Assembly (NCBI GenBank): GCA_034429695.1
Contig: DAOUGC010000052.1
Span: 1-16,324, forward strand
Direction of reading: 5' to 3'
DNA length: 16,324 bases
Source of the DNA: DAOUGC01 sp034429695
GTDB taxonomy: Bacteria > Chloroflexota > Anaerolineae > Anaerolineales > Anaerolineaceae
Shown piece after piece: positions 6,055 through 12,801 of this stretch; positions within the stretch are counted from its first letter, which is position 1; each line of letters begins with the position of its first letter. The notes under the pieces are model-generated. The model searched no databases. It saw only the letters and a program-made list of their open reading frames with translations, and was not told the DNA's origin. Made by a program: the position numbers and the translations under genes.

Positions 6055-7008
6055 TCAATCTGTGACGGGTTGCAGTTCTTTCCTTAAAATCCACCGGCCT
6101 GGTTGCGGTTGGTAACCCAGCTTGCGGTTGACCGCCAGCATGGGTGCATTTTCAGAATCATTATCCGTGGTGATCACCTTTGCGCCGTTTTTGCGGGCAA
6201 ACTCAATTGCCAGCAACTTGAGCGCCGTGGCGATGCCCCGCCCGCGATATGCACGGCGCACGCCGGTCATCAGGTTGTAGGCGCTGTGGTCGTCCGGGTT
6301 CAACGTGACAGCGGCAAAACCCACCCACTCATCGCCGTCAGCCACGATGATCTGCCCGGCGGGGTAATAGCGCGGACCGGATAACGCTACCTGTTCAAAC
6401 TCTTCAAAATTGGGGTGTTCCCCGTTGAATCCGGGAATGTCCCTGCACGTCTCGCGGTTGATCTCAAATAGAAGCCGGCGTGCCTGTGGGGAATCATGGC
6501 AATCTGCCATGCTGAAAACCGTCAGCCCGGCATTTCCCAGCGTGAGGTTGGGGTCCGGAAAGGCGGAAGCGTCAAACACGGCCAGATCCAGCAGCGACAT
6601 GAACTGGTGGCGGGTCACTACATACCCACGGTGTTCGGCAAACGCCCGCGAGCGTGGGTCATTGTCGCGCACATCGGTTGAGACATTCGTGGCGTTCTGG
6701 GCGGTTAAAAAAGCGGCAGCATCTTCATACAGGGCAGAACCCAACCCCCTGCCGGCTGCATCGGGCAGCACACCCACCCAGGCGTAAAAGCTTCCCGTTG
6801 GAGACCAGGTCTCGTGCACGCACAACCCGTAGCCAACCACGGCGCCGCTGTCGTCCTCGGCCACGCTGCGGTGGGTGATGCGCCCATCGGGGTTGTGCTC
6901 GAACCAGCCGCGTACCACTGCATGTGGAATGTGCTGCAGTTCAAAATTGCTGACCACGTCTGCAATTGCCGCAATATCCGTCTTGGGGTTGGCAAGCCGA
7001 ACGTTCAA
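6055..7008 (-). CDS. Tandem-domain GNAT N-acetyltransferase
   Basis: The 317-aa protein has two GNAT folds in series. Domain 1 (about residues 3-142) has the acetyl-CoA loop GVLPDAAGRGLGSAL (79-93) and ends with RAFAEHRGYVV. Domain 2 (about 160-310) has TGVRRAYRGRGIATAL (248-263), then the N-rich ENAPMLAVNRKLGYQ. Both loops keep the R/Q-x-x-G-x-G/A pattern, so both may bind acetyl-CoA. The layout resembles mycothiol-synthase-like tandem GNATs, but the substrate is unknown and antibiotic or metabolite acetylation is equally open. I chose TTG at 7008 because a strong GGGAGG lies 5 nt upstream and the family N-terminus (NVRLANPKTD) begins there; a GTG at 7047 is in frame but lacks a ribosome-binding site. 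It is 72 bp after the glycosyltransferase gene. Confidence 0.85.
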   Translation of the reverse strand: MNVRLANPKTDIAAIADVVSNFELQHIPHAVVRGWFEHNPDGRITHRSVAEDDSGAVVGYGLCVHETWSPTGSFYAWVGVLPDAAGRGLGSALYEDAAAFLTAQNATNVSTDVRDNDPRSRAFAEHRGYVVTRHQFMSLLDLAVFDASAFPDPNLTLGNAGLTVFSMADCHDSPQARRLLFEINRETCRDIPGFNGEHPNFEEFEQVALSGPRYYPAGQIIVADGDEWVGFAAVTLNPDDHSAYNLMTGVRRAYRGRGIATALKLLAIEFARKNGAKVITTDNDSENAPMLAVNRKLGYQPQPGRWILRKELQPVTD

Positions 7009-7080
7009 GGGTCCCTCCCGAACGTACAACAGGACGAATACAGCCACCGATAAATGAAAAAAACAAGTTATATGGAAAAT

Positions 7081-7809
7081 TTACAAACGCGGACCGTACA
7101 CACCGCGCATGCCGTTCAAACGGATGGTGAGCAGGTCCATTGCCATGCGCCACGAATCGCGAAACAAGCGGATGCGGCTGCCCTTTACGTAGTACCACGG
7201 AATGCCCACTTCAATGATGTGGTAGCCGCGCCGGCGGGCAATGTAAAGCGCTTCAACGTCGAAAGCCCAACCCTTGAGGGTTTGCGCCGTAAAGACTTCC
7301 TCGGCCACCTTTGCCTTGAAGCATTTAAAGCCGCACTGGGTATCCTGCAAACCTGGCAGCGCAATCCAACGCACCATGGTATTGAAGATGCGCCCCACAA
7401 CGTGACGGTACTCGGGTTCATCGTAACGCACCGCACCGGGCGCCTCGCGTGAGCCGATCACCACATCCTCATCCAACGCAGGTGGGATGAAGCGGTTGAC
7501 TTCCTCAATGGGCATGGACAGGTCAGTATCACAGATGAAGCGGTATTCACCGGTGGCAGCCAGCATTCCCACCTTCACCGCCAGCCCCTTGCCGCCCTCA
7601 TTAATGCTCATCACCCGCAAATAGGGGATGGTTTTGGTCTTTTCCCGGGCAATCTCCAGTGTGCGGTCCGTGCTGGCATTCTCCACCACAATCACTTCAG
7701 CCGGATACGGCTGGGTGGCAAAAAATGCGGCAATGCGATCCAGGCTGTCGCCCAGGCGATGCTCTTCATTGCGGGCAGGGATGATGATGGAAAGGAAGGG
7801 CTGGTTCAA
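7081..7809 (-). CDS. Family 2 glycosyltransferase, dolichyl/polyprenyl-phosphate glucosyltransferase (ALG5)-like
   Basis: The 242-aa GT-A fold protein starts with LSIIIPARNEEHRLGDSL. Other marks are VVENASTDRT (41-50), GGKGLAVKVGML (72-83), the metal/nucleotide motif DTDLS (94-98), VIGSRE (117-122), QCGFKCFK (158-165) and GWAFDVE (180-186). The set, in this order, is that of ALG5/DPM-type enzymes, which move glucose or mannose from a nucleotide sugar to a polyprenyl phosphate at the cytoplasmic face. No C-terminal membrane domain is present. The start is TTG at 7809: no ATG or GTG exists in frame between the upstream gene's stop and the conserved N-terminus, and AAGG lies 13 nt upstream, rather far. 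It is 22 bp downstream of the short gene at 7832-8155. Confidence 0.88.
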   Translation of the reverse strand: MNQPFLSIIIPARNEEHRLGDSLDRIAAFFATQPYPAEVIVVENASTDRTLEIAREKTKTIPYLRVMSINEGGKGLAVKVGMLAATGEYRFICDTDLSMPIEEVNRFIPPALDEDVVIGSREAPGAVRYDEPEYRHVVGRIFNTMVRWIALPGLQDTQCGFKCFKAKVAEEVFTAQTLKGWAFDVEALYIARRRGYHIIEVGIPWYYVKGSRIRLFRDSWRMAMDLLTIRLNGMRGVYGPRL

Positions 7810-7831
7810 TGGGTTTTGAAAACCTTGGGGT

Positions 7832-8155
7832 CTAGAATATCGGCACGCCGGTCAGGCGGTCGCAATCAGCCGGGTCGGTGCTTCGGGCGTCACCGGTGAG
7901 GAGGACTTCCTGCCCTGTGGCGCCGCCCAGTTGCACCGGCAGGTCAACCTTGAACGTGCCGGCCATCAGCTCAACCCGTTCACCGGTGTAAAAACGTTTC
8001 TTTGCCTTCAGACGCGCGATCAGTTCACTGCGCTCAAGCAAAATGCGATCCGTCCAGGTGGGTCCGCGGCGTTCGTAAACACGCGCCAGTAACACCCTGC
8101 CCTGTGGGTCCAACCGCACAGCTTCCAGTACCCCGTCAACCTTGCTGGCGCTCAT
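7832..8155 (-). CDS. Short hypothetical protein, 107 aa
   Basis: I do not recognise this protein. It is soluble and rather basic, beginning MSASKVDGVLEAVRLDPQGR, with segments ARVYERRGPTWTDRILLER and KRFYTGERVELMAGTF, and ending DCDRLTGVPIF. The pattern suggests a small beta-rich domain. The ATG at 8155 is preceded by GGAGGG at 7 nt, better than the in-frame start at 8182, which would fall in the tRNA terminator. It is the first gene of the minus-strand run and lies just past the tRNA-Pro terminator, without an obvious promoter of its own, so read-through from the tRNA promoter is possible. Confidence 0.72.
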   Translation of the reverse strand: MSASKVDGVLEAVRLDPQGRVLLARVYERRGPTWTDRILLERSELIARLKAKKRFYTGERVELMAGTFKVDLPVQLGGATGQEVLLTGDARSTDPADCDRLTGVPIF

Positions 8156-8180
8156 CTGGCATCCCTCCGAGAAATCAATC

Positions 8181-8205
8181 AAAAACCGCCGGAGTGACTC
8201 GGCGG
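8181..8205 (-). terminator. Intrinsic terminator of tRNA-Pro
   Basis: On the minus strand, a stem CCGCCG/CGGCGG (8205-8200 with 8191-8186) carries an 8-nt loop and is followed by TTTTT (8185-8181). It starts 12 nt after the mature tRNA end. Confidence 0.8.
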
Positions 8206-8216
8206 CTCATGAATAG

Positions 8217-8290
8217 TCGGGGTGGGCGGACTTGAACCGCCGACCCCCGCGTCCCAAACGCGGTGCGCTGGCCGACTGCGCTACACCCCG
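8217..8290 (-). tRNA. tRNA-Pro (anticodon UGG)
   Basis: The 74-nt cloverleaf on the minus strand is complete. The acceptor stem is CGGGGTG/CACCCCG with discriminator A. The D stem is GCGC/GCGC. The anticodon stem CCGCG/CGCGG has loop TTTGGGA, so the anticodon is TGG, reading CCA and probably other Pro codons. The variable loop is GGGTC, and the T stem GGCGG/CCGCC has loop TTCAAGT. The 3' CCA is not encoded and must be added. It has its own promoter (8301-8330) and terminator. There is no sign of an integrated element next to it. Confidence 0.97.
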
Positions 8291-8300
8291 GTCAACCTAG

Positions 8301-8330
8301 AGTATAATCGCTAAGGTATGTCGCCGTCAA
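8301..8330 (-). promoter_or_regulatory. Promoter of tRNA-Pro
   Basis: Read on the minus strand: TTGACG (8330-8325), an 18-bp spacer, then TATACT (8306-8301). Ten bases remain before the tRNA 5' end, so the precursor would have a very short leader. The -35 lies inside the first codons of the esterase gene, and the -10 overlaps the -10 box of that gene on the other strand. Confidence 0.75.
8303..8308 (+). promoter_or_regulatory. -10 box (TATAAT) of the esterase lipoprotein gene
   Basis: A perfect TATAAT ends 9 nt before ATG 8318. The predicted start point is 2-4 nt before the ATG, so the mRNA would be leaderless or nearly so. It overlaps the tRNA-Pro -10 (8301-8306) by four bases on the opposite strand. 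No -35 is recognisable, and that region would fall inside the tRNA gene. Confidence 0.55.
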
Positions 8331-9265
8331 GGACTCGCTTTCACGGGGAAAAACACACAGCGAGAGCAGCCAATCAGCGGTTATGGCTGTCCATGCTGAT
8401 CCTCAGCCTGTTGCTGGCCGCCTGTGATCAGCCGCCGGGGATCTTTGTGCCGCCCACGCCGGTTGGCAGCCCCACGCCTTTTCAACCCCAAACCACCCGC
8501 GCCGATGTGTTGCCATCCAGCACCCCACCGGCTGCAACCGAAACCCCGATGGGGCAAAGCGGGGCGTGCATCCCGCGCTACGGCAGCATTGATGTGAATA
8601 CCATCTTCTCAGAACCACTCAACACCGACCTGACCGTGCGGGTTTACCTGCCCCCCTGTTATGACCCCGCAAACCAGTACCCGGTGTTGTATTTGCTGCA
8701 CGGGCAGGGTTCAACCGATGAACTGTGGGACGAGCTGGGCGCAAATGAGGTCGCTGACGTTCTGATACGCGAAGGCAGGGTCAAACCGTTCATCATCGTC
8801 ATGCCGCGCGAGGATTATTATTACCAGGACCCGCAGGAATCCGCTTTCGAAGCCGCCCTGGTGGAAACCCTGCTGCCCTGGGTGGACGCTCAATATGCCA
8901 CCTGTGCTGAGCCCACCTGCCGCGCCATCGGCGGCATTTCGCGCGGGGCATACTGGGCGCTGCACCTGGCTTTCAACCGGCCTGATCTATTCTCGGCAGT
9001 TGGCGGGCACTCGCTGCCCGATACACCCTTTTCGATCACCCGCATCCGCCTGCTCACCGAAGCCATCCCTCCAGACCAACCCCTGCGTGTATGGGTCGAC
9101 ATCGGCGATGCAGATGGGTATTACAATGGAGCCATGCGCTTCCACAACCTGCTGGACGAAGTGGATTACCCGCACGAATGGGTGATTGGCACAGGTGGAC
9201 ATGACAGCCTGTACTGGTCTTCCATGGTGGAACAATATCTCAACTGGTATGGTCAAGGCTTTTGA
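8318..9265 (+). CDS. Esterase D-type alpha/beta hydrolase lipoprotein
   Basis: The 315-aa protein has a signal sequence with lipobox LLLAAC (lipidated Cys36), so it should be anchored on the outside of the membrane. A Pro/Thr/Ser-rich linker follows (about residues 39-80), then a putative esterase (PF00756-type) domain. Landmarks are VRVYLPPCY (108-115), YPVLYLLHGQG (121-131, oxyanion region), the nucleophile elbow GISRG (Ser208), an acid in VDIGDADGY (Asp261, Asp264 or Asp266) and GTGGHDSLYW (His295). The catalytic triad therefore looks complete. The natural ester is unknown; relatives include feruloyl and acetylxylan esterases and mycolyltransferases, so a carbohydrate ester is possible. 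The N-terminal extension before the hydrophobic core (about 20 residues) is long for a lipoprotein, and a start at Met26 (8393) cannot be excluded, but the TATAAT box favours 8318. Confidence 0.88.
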   Translation: MSPSRTRFHGEKHTARAANQRLWLSMLILSLLLAACDQPPGIFVPPTPVGSPTPFQPQTTRADVLPSSTPPAATETPMGQSGACIPRYGSIDVNTIFSEPLNTDLTVRVYLPPCYDPANQYPVLYLLHGQGSTDELWDELGANEVADVLIREGRVKPFIIVMPREDYYYQDPQESAFEAALVETLLPWVDAQYATCAEPTCRAIGGISRGAYWALHLAFNRPDLFSAVGGHSLPDTPFSITRIRLLTEAIPPDQPLRVWVDIGDADGYYNGAMRFHNLLDEVDYPHEWVIGTGGHDSLYWSSMVEQYLNWYGQGF

Positions 9266-9271
9266 TATAAT
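9266..9271 (+). promoter_or_regulatory. -10 box (TATAAT) 6 nt before gatC
   Basis: TATAAT begins one base after the esterase stop codon ends and is followed by TTTCTC and the gatC ATG. No ribosome-binding site is present. A leaderless gatC transcript is likely; the -35 is weak. Confidence 0.5.
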
Positions 9272-9277
9272 TTTCTC

Positions 9278-9568
9278 ATGACACTTACCCTGGCTGACGT
9301 TGAACATATCGCCCGATTGGCGCGGCTGAGCCTGACCGATGAAGAGAAGCAGGTTTACCTCAACCAGCTTTCCGACATTCTTTCTTATGCTGCGCGCCTG
9401 CAGGAGCTGGATACGGATAACATTCCACCCACCACCGGCAGCCTGCAATCATCTGACGGCAATTTGCGCGCGGATGTGCCGCGCCCCGGGCTGACCCGTG
9501 ATTTGTTGCAATCCAACGCGCCGTTGTGGCAGGACGATCAATTTCGTGTACCGCCGGTGATCGAATGA
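9278..9568 (+). CDS. gatC: Asp-tRNA(Asn)/Glu-tRNA(Gln) amidotransferase subunit C
   Basis: The 96-aa protein is the standard GatC: LTLADVEHIARLARLSLTDEE at the N-terminus, YLNQLSDILSYAARLQELDT in the middle, and a C-terminus rich in Asp and Pro with LRADVPRPGLTRDLL. It wraps around GatA and links it to GatB in the complex that converts Glu-tRNA(Gln) to Gln-tRNA(Gln) and, in some species, Asp-tRNA(Asn) to Asn-tRNA(Asn). Its stop overlaps the gatA start (ATGA at 9565-9568), which implies translational coupling. It starts 12 bp after the esterase stop and has its own TATAAT box. Confidence 0.96.
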   Translation: MTLTLADVEHIARLARLSLTDEEKQVYLNQLSDILSYAARLQELDTDNIPPTTGSLQSSDGNLRADVPRPGLTRDLLQSNAPLWQDDQFRVPPVIE

Positions 9569-11043
9569 CCGCGCCGGTTGATTTTGCCAACCTTTCCGTC
9601 CGCCAGTTGATCGGCGGCATGCGCTCGGGCGCCCTTTCCAGCCGTCAGGTGACGCAGTTTTTCCTCGACCGCATCACCGCGCTCGAACCGCACCTGCACG
9701 CCTTCATCACCCTCACCCCTGAGGCTGCCCTGCAGGCCGCCGATGCAGCCGACCAGCGCATGGCCCGGGCGCGCTCCAGCGGCGACCCGCTGCCGCCCCT
9801 GCTTGGACTGCCCCTGGCAGTCAAGGACGTGCTGTGCACCGCCGGGGTGCAGACCACCGCCGGCTCGAAGATTCTGGAAGGATTTGTGCCGCCCTTCACG
9901 GCCACGGCTGTGACGCGCCTGCTGGAAGCCGGTGTGGTGGTGCTGGGCAAGACCAACACCGATGAATTTGCCATGGGTTCGTCCACTGAAAATTCGGCGT
10001 ACGGTTGCACCGCCAACCCGTGGGATGCCTCACGCGTACCGGGCGGTTCAAGCGGCGGCAGCGCAGCCGCAGTGGCTGCCCGCATGACCCCCGCCGCAAT
10101 GGGCACCGATACCGGCGGTTCTGTGCGCCAGCCAGCCAGTTTTTGTGGGGTGAGCGGCATCAAGCCCACCTACGGGCGCGTTTCGCGCTACGGCCTGATC
10201 GCATACGGCTCTTCTCTCGACAGCGTTGGCATGCTCGCCCGCTCCGTGGATGACGTGGCCGCCCTGTTCACCTGCATGGCCGGTCACGACCCGCTGGATG
10301 CCACCAGCGCCGACCGCCCCATGCCCCCCATCCGCCTGGAGGAAGCCACCCTGCGCGGCCTGCGCATTGGCGTGCCGGATGAATATTTCATCGAAGGTAT
10401 TCAACCGGACGTGGAAAAAGCCGTGCGCGCTGCCGTTGCCCACATGCAGGATCTGGGCGCGCAGGTCAAAGCCATCCGCCTGCCACACACCGCCTACGCC
10501 CTGCCCGTCTACTATCTGATCGCCCCCGCCGAGGCTTCCGCCAACCTGGCACGCTTTGACGGCGTGCGTTACGGTCCGCGCGAGGAAGGCCAGGCCATGT
10601 GGGATCTGTTCTTCAATACCCGCGGCAAACGCTTTGGTTCCGAGGTCAAACGCCGCATCATGCTGGGTACGTACGCCCTGTCAGCCGGTTACTACGACGC
10701 ATACTATCTCAAGGCGCAGAAGGTGCGCACACTCATCCGCCGCGACTTTGAACAGGCTTTCCAGCAGGTGGATGCCATTGCCGCGCCGGTGGCACCGACC
10801 ACGGCTTTTCGACTGAACGAACACACCAACGACCCGCTTGCCATGTATCTGGAGGATGTATTCACCCTGCCCGCCAACCTTGCGGGCGTTCCGGCAGTGG
10901 CTTTCCCTGCCGGTTTCGACGGCCAGGGCATGCCGGTGGGCATGCAATTGATGGGCCGTCCATTTGAAGAGGACGTGTTGCTGCGCGCAGCCCACGCCTA
11001 TCAACAGGCTACTGACTGGCACACCCGCCGGCCCCTGGCCTGA
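9565..11043 (+). CDS. gatA: Asp-tRNA(Asn)/Glu-tRNA(Gln) amidotransferase subunit A
   Basis: The 492-aa amidase-signature protein releases ammonia from glutamine for GatB. The Ser-cisSer-Lys triad is intact: Lys87 in LPLAVKDVL, the cis-Ser in PGGSSGGSAAAV (Ser162) and the nucleophile Ser186 in GTDTGGSVRQP. The spacings between the three (75 and 24 residues) match those of the characterised S. aureus GatA. The length is typical. The start is taken at 9565, where the ATG overlaps the gatC stop; the frame is open to 9526, but that lies inside gatC. The gene order is gatC-gatA followed by a peptidase gene rather than gatB. Confidence 0.97.
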   Translation: MTAPVDFANLSVRQLIGGMRSGALSSRQVTQFFLDRITALEPHLHAFITLTPEAALQAADAADQRMARARSSGDPLPPLLGLPLAVKDVLCTAGVQTTAGSKILEGFVPPFTATAVTRLLEAGVVVLGKTNTDEFAMGSSTENSAYGCTANPWDASRVPGGSSGGSAAAVAARMTPAAMGTDTGGSVRQPASFCGVSGIKPTYGRVSRYGLIAYGSSLDSVGMLARSVDDVAALFTCMAGHDPLDATSADRPMPPIRLEEATLRGLRIGVPDEYFIEGIQPDVEKAVRAAVAHMQDLGAQVKAIRLPHTAYALPVYYLIAPAEASANLARFDGVRYGPREEGQAMWDLFFNTRGKRFGSEVKRRIMLGTYALSAGYYDAYYLKAQKVRTLIRRDFEQAFQQVDAIAAPVAPTTAFRLNEHTNDPLAMYLEDVFTLPANLAGVPAVAFPAGFDGQGMPVGMQLMGRPFEEDVLLRAAHAYQQATDWHTRRPLA

Positions 11044-11074
11044 CCCCATACCCGACCCCAGCAGGCAAAACCGA

Positions 11075-12775
11075 ATGAAAAATAAGATCCCCAGCACCCC
11101 CCACGATTTGCTCAACTGCACGTGGTCCGATTTTGAACCCGCCGCGCAGGAATTGGCTGAAATGCCCCTTTCCCCAGAAACCCTGCAGGAATTTGTGCAG
11201 GGCTGGTCGCAAATAATGGGCGCCATCACCGAGGCGTATTCACGCAACAACTTTGCCGTCACTGCCAATACAGCCGACGAAGAGGCAAGCCGCCGTTTTG
11301 ACCGCTTTCTGGAAGAGCTGCTGCCCAAAGCCATGGAAGCCGATCAACGTCTGAAGGAAAAATTACTTGAAACCGGGCTGGTTCCCGAGAATTTTGAGAT
11401 CCCCATTCGCATCATCCGAACCGAAGCCGGTCTGTTTCGCCAGGAAAACCTGCCGTTAATCACCAGCCTGCAGCAACTATCCAATCAGTACGACAAAATT
11501 GTCGGCGCGCAGACCGTGACCTTCGACGGCGAGGAACGCACCCTGTCTGCCATGCGTCTGGTGCTGCAGGAGACTGACCGCTCACGCCGCGAAGCCGCCT
11601 GGCGCAGCGTGGCTGAACGCCAGTTGCAGGACCGTGAAACGCTCAACGACCTGTGGAAGCAGATGCTCGAGACCCGCGTGCAGGTGGCGCGCAACGCCAA
11701 CCAGCCCGATTATCGCGCCTACCGTTGGCAGGAACAGTTGCGCTTCGACTACACCCCCGCTGACGCCATGCGCTTCCAGGATGCCATTGAGGAAGCTGTT
11801 GTTCCGGCTGCCAAACGCATTTACGAACGCCGCCGCCAGCGCCTGGCCCTGGATGTTCTGCGTCCGTGGGATCTCAGCGGTGACCCCGCAAACCGCGCCC
11901 CCTTGAAACCTTACAACAACGTGCCCGAGCTGATCAGCAAGATCTCGGCTGTTTTTCATCAGGTGGACCCGCAACTGGGCCAGTACTTTGACACCATGAA
12001 CCACGAGGGCTTGCTGGATCTGGAAAACCGCAAAAACAAGGCCCCCGGCGCTTACTGCACCTCGTTTTACGTTGCCAAACGCCCGTTGATCTTCGCCAAC
12101 TCGGTGGGGTTGCACGATGACGTACAAACCCTGCTGCACGAGAGCGGGCACGCCTTCCACGTCTTTGAGAGCACCGATGTGCCCTACTTCCAGCACACCC
12201 AGGTTCCCATGGAATTTGCCGAGGTGGCGTCCATGAGCATGGAACTGCTGGCAGCGCCCTACCTGGCTGCACAATTCTATTCGCCTGCCGAAGCCGCCCG
12301 TGCGCGCATTGAACACATGGAAGAATCGATCCTGTTCTGGCCCTACATGGCCGTGGTGGATGCTTTCCAGCACTGGGTGTACCTCAACCCTGAAGACGCG
12401 GTTGACCCGGCAAACTGCGATGCCACCTGGTCGCGCCTGTGGGACCGCTTCATGGGCGGGGTGAGCTGGGAAGGTCTCGAGGATGTGAAAGCCACCGGTT
12501 GGCATCGCAAGCTGCATATCTTTGAAGTGCCGTTCTATTACATTGAATACGGCCTGGCGCAACTCGGTGCGGTGCAGGTGTTTGCCAACTCACTCAAGGA
12601 CCACAAAAAAGCCGTGCAGGATTACCGCAAGGCGCTTTCGCTGGGCTACATGGTTCCGCTGCCGCAACTGTTTGAGACAGCCGGAGCACGCCTGGCGTTT
12701 GACGCTGACACCCTAAAAATGGCGGTGGACGTTTTGGAAACATCCATCGCTGAACAGGAAAAACTGGCTGCCTGA
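11075..12775 (+). CDS. M3 family oligoendopeptidase F-like zinc peptidase
   Basis: The 566-aa cytoplasmic metallopeptidase cleaves oligopeptides. The zinc site is HESGH (355-359) with Glu356 as base, and the third ligand is Glu383 in FAEVASMSMELL, 24 residues on as expected. The N-terminal half is helical (for example LVPENFEIPIRIIRTEAGLF), matching the PepF/M3B-M3C fold that encloses the active site. C-terminal HRKLHIFEVPFYYIEYGLAQ carries the Tyr/His-rich substrate segment usual in the family. The ATG at 11075 is chosen because the protein then begins with the family's short leader; the ribosome-binding site is weak (AGG about 10 nt upstream), and the open frame extends back into gatA. It is 31 bp after gatA and probably cotranscribed. 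Confidence 0.93.
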   Translation: MKNKIPSTPHDLLNCTWSDFEPAAQELAEMPLSPETLQEFVQGWSQIMGAITEAYSRNNFAVTANTADEEASRRFDRFLEELLPKAMEADQRLKEKLLETGLVPENFEIPIRIIRTEAGLFRQENLPLITSLQQLSNQYDKIVGAQTVTFDGEERTLSAMRLVLQETDRSRREAAWRSVAERQLQDRETLNDLWKQMLETRVQVARNANQPDYRAYRWQEQLRFDYTPADAMRFQDAIEEAVVPAAKRIYERRRQRLALDVLRPWDLSGDPANRAPLKPYNNVPELISKISAVFHQVDPQLGQYFDTMNHEGLLDLENRKNKAPGAYCTSFYVAKRPLIFANSVGLHDDVQTLLHESGHAFHVFESTDVPYFQHTQVPMEFAEVASMSMELLAAPYLAAQFYSPAEAARARIEHMEESILFWPYMAVVDAFQHWVYLNPEDAVDPANCDATWSRLWDRFMGGVSWEGLEDVKATGWHRKLHIFEVPFYYIEYGLAQLGAVQVFANSLKDHKKAVQDYRKALSLGYMVPLPQLFETAGARLAFDADTLKMAVDVLETSIAEQEKLAA

Positions 12776-12801
12776 TTTTCAGCAGCCGCAACGGAGATCA
12801 C

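Noticed and set aside
8217..8290. tRNA-Pro as an integration site for a mobile element
   Set aside because: No integrase, no partial tRNA repeat and no change in gene character on either side.
10048..10488. Long antisense frames under gatA and the M3 peptidase (for example 11582-12562 minus)
   Set aside because: His/Val/Gly-rich compositions that mirror the codon bias of the real genes; no domain and no start signal.
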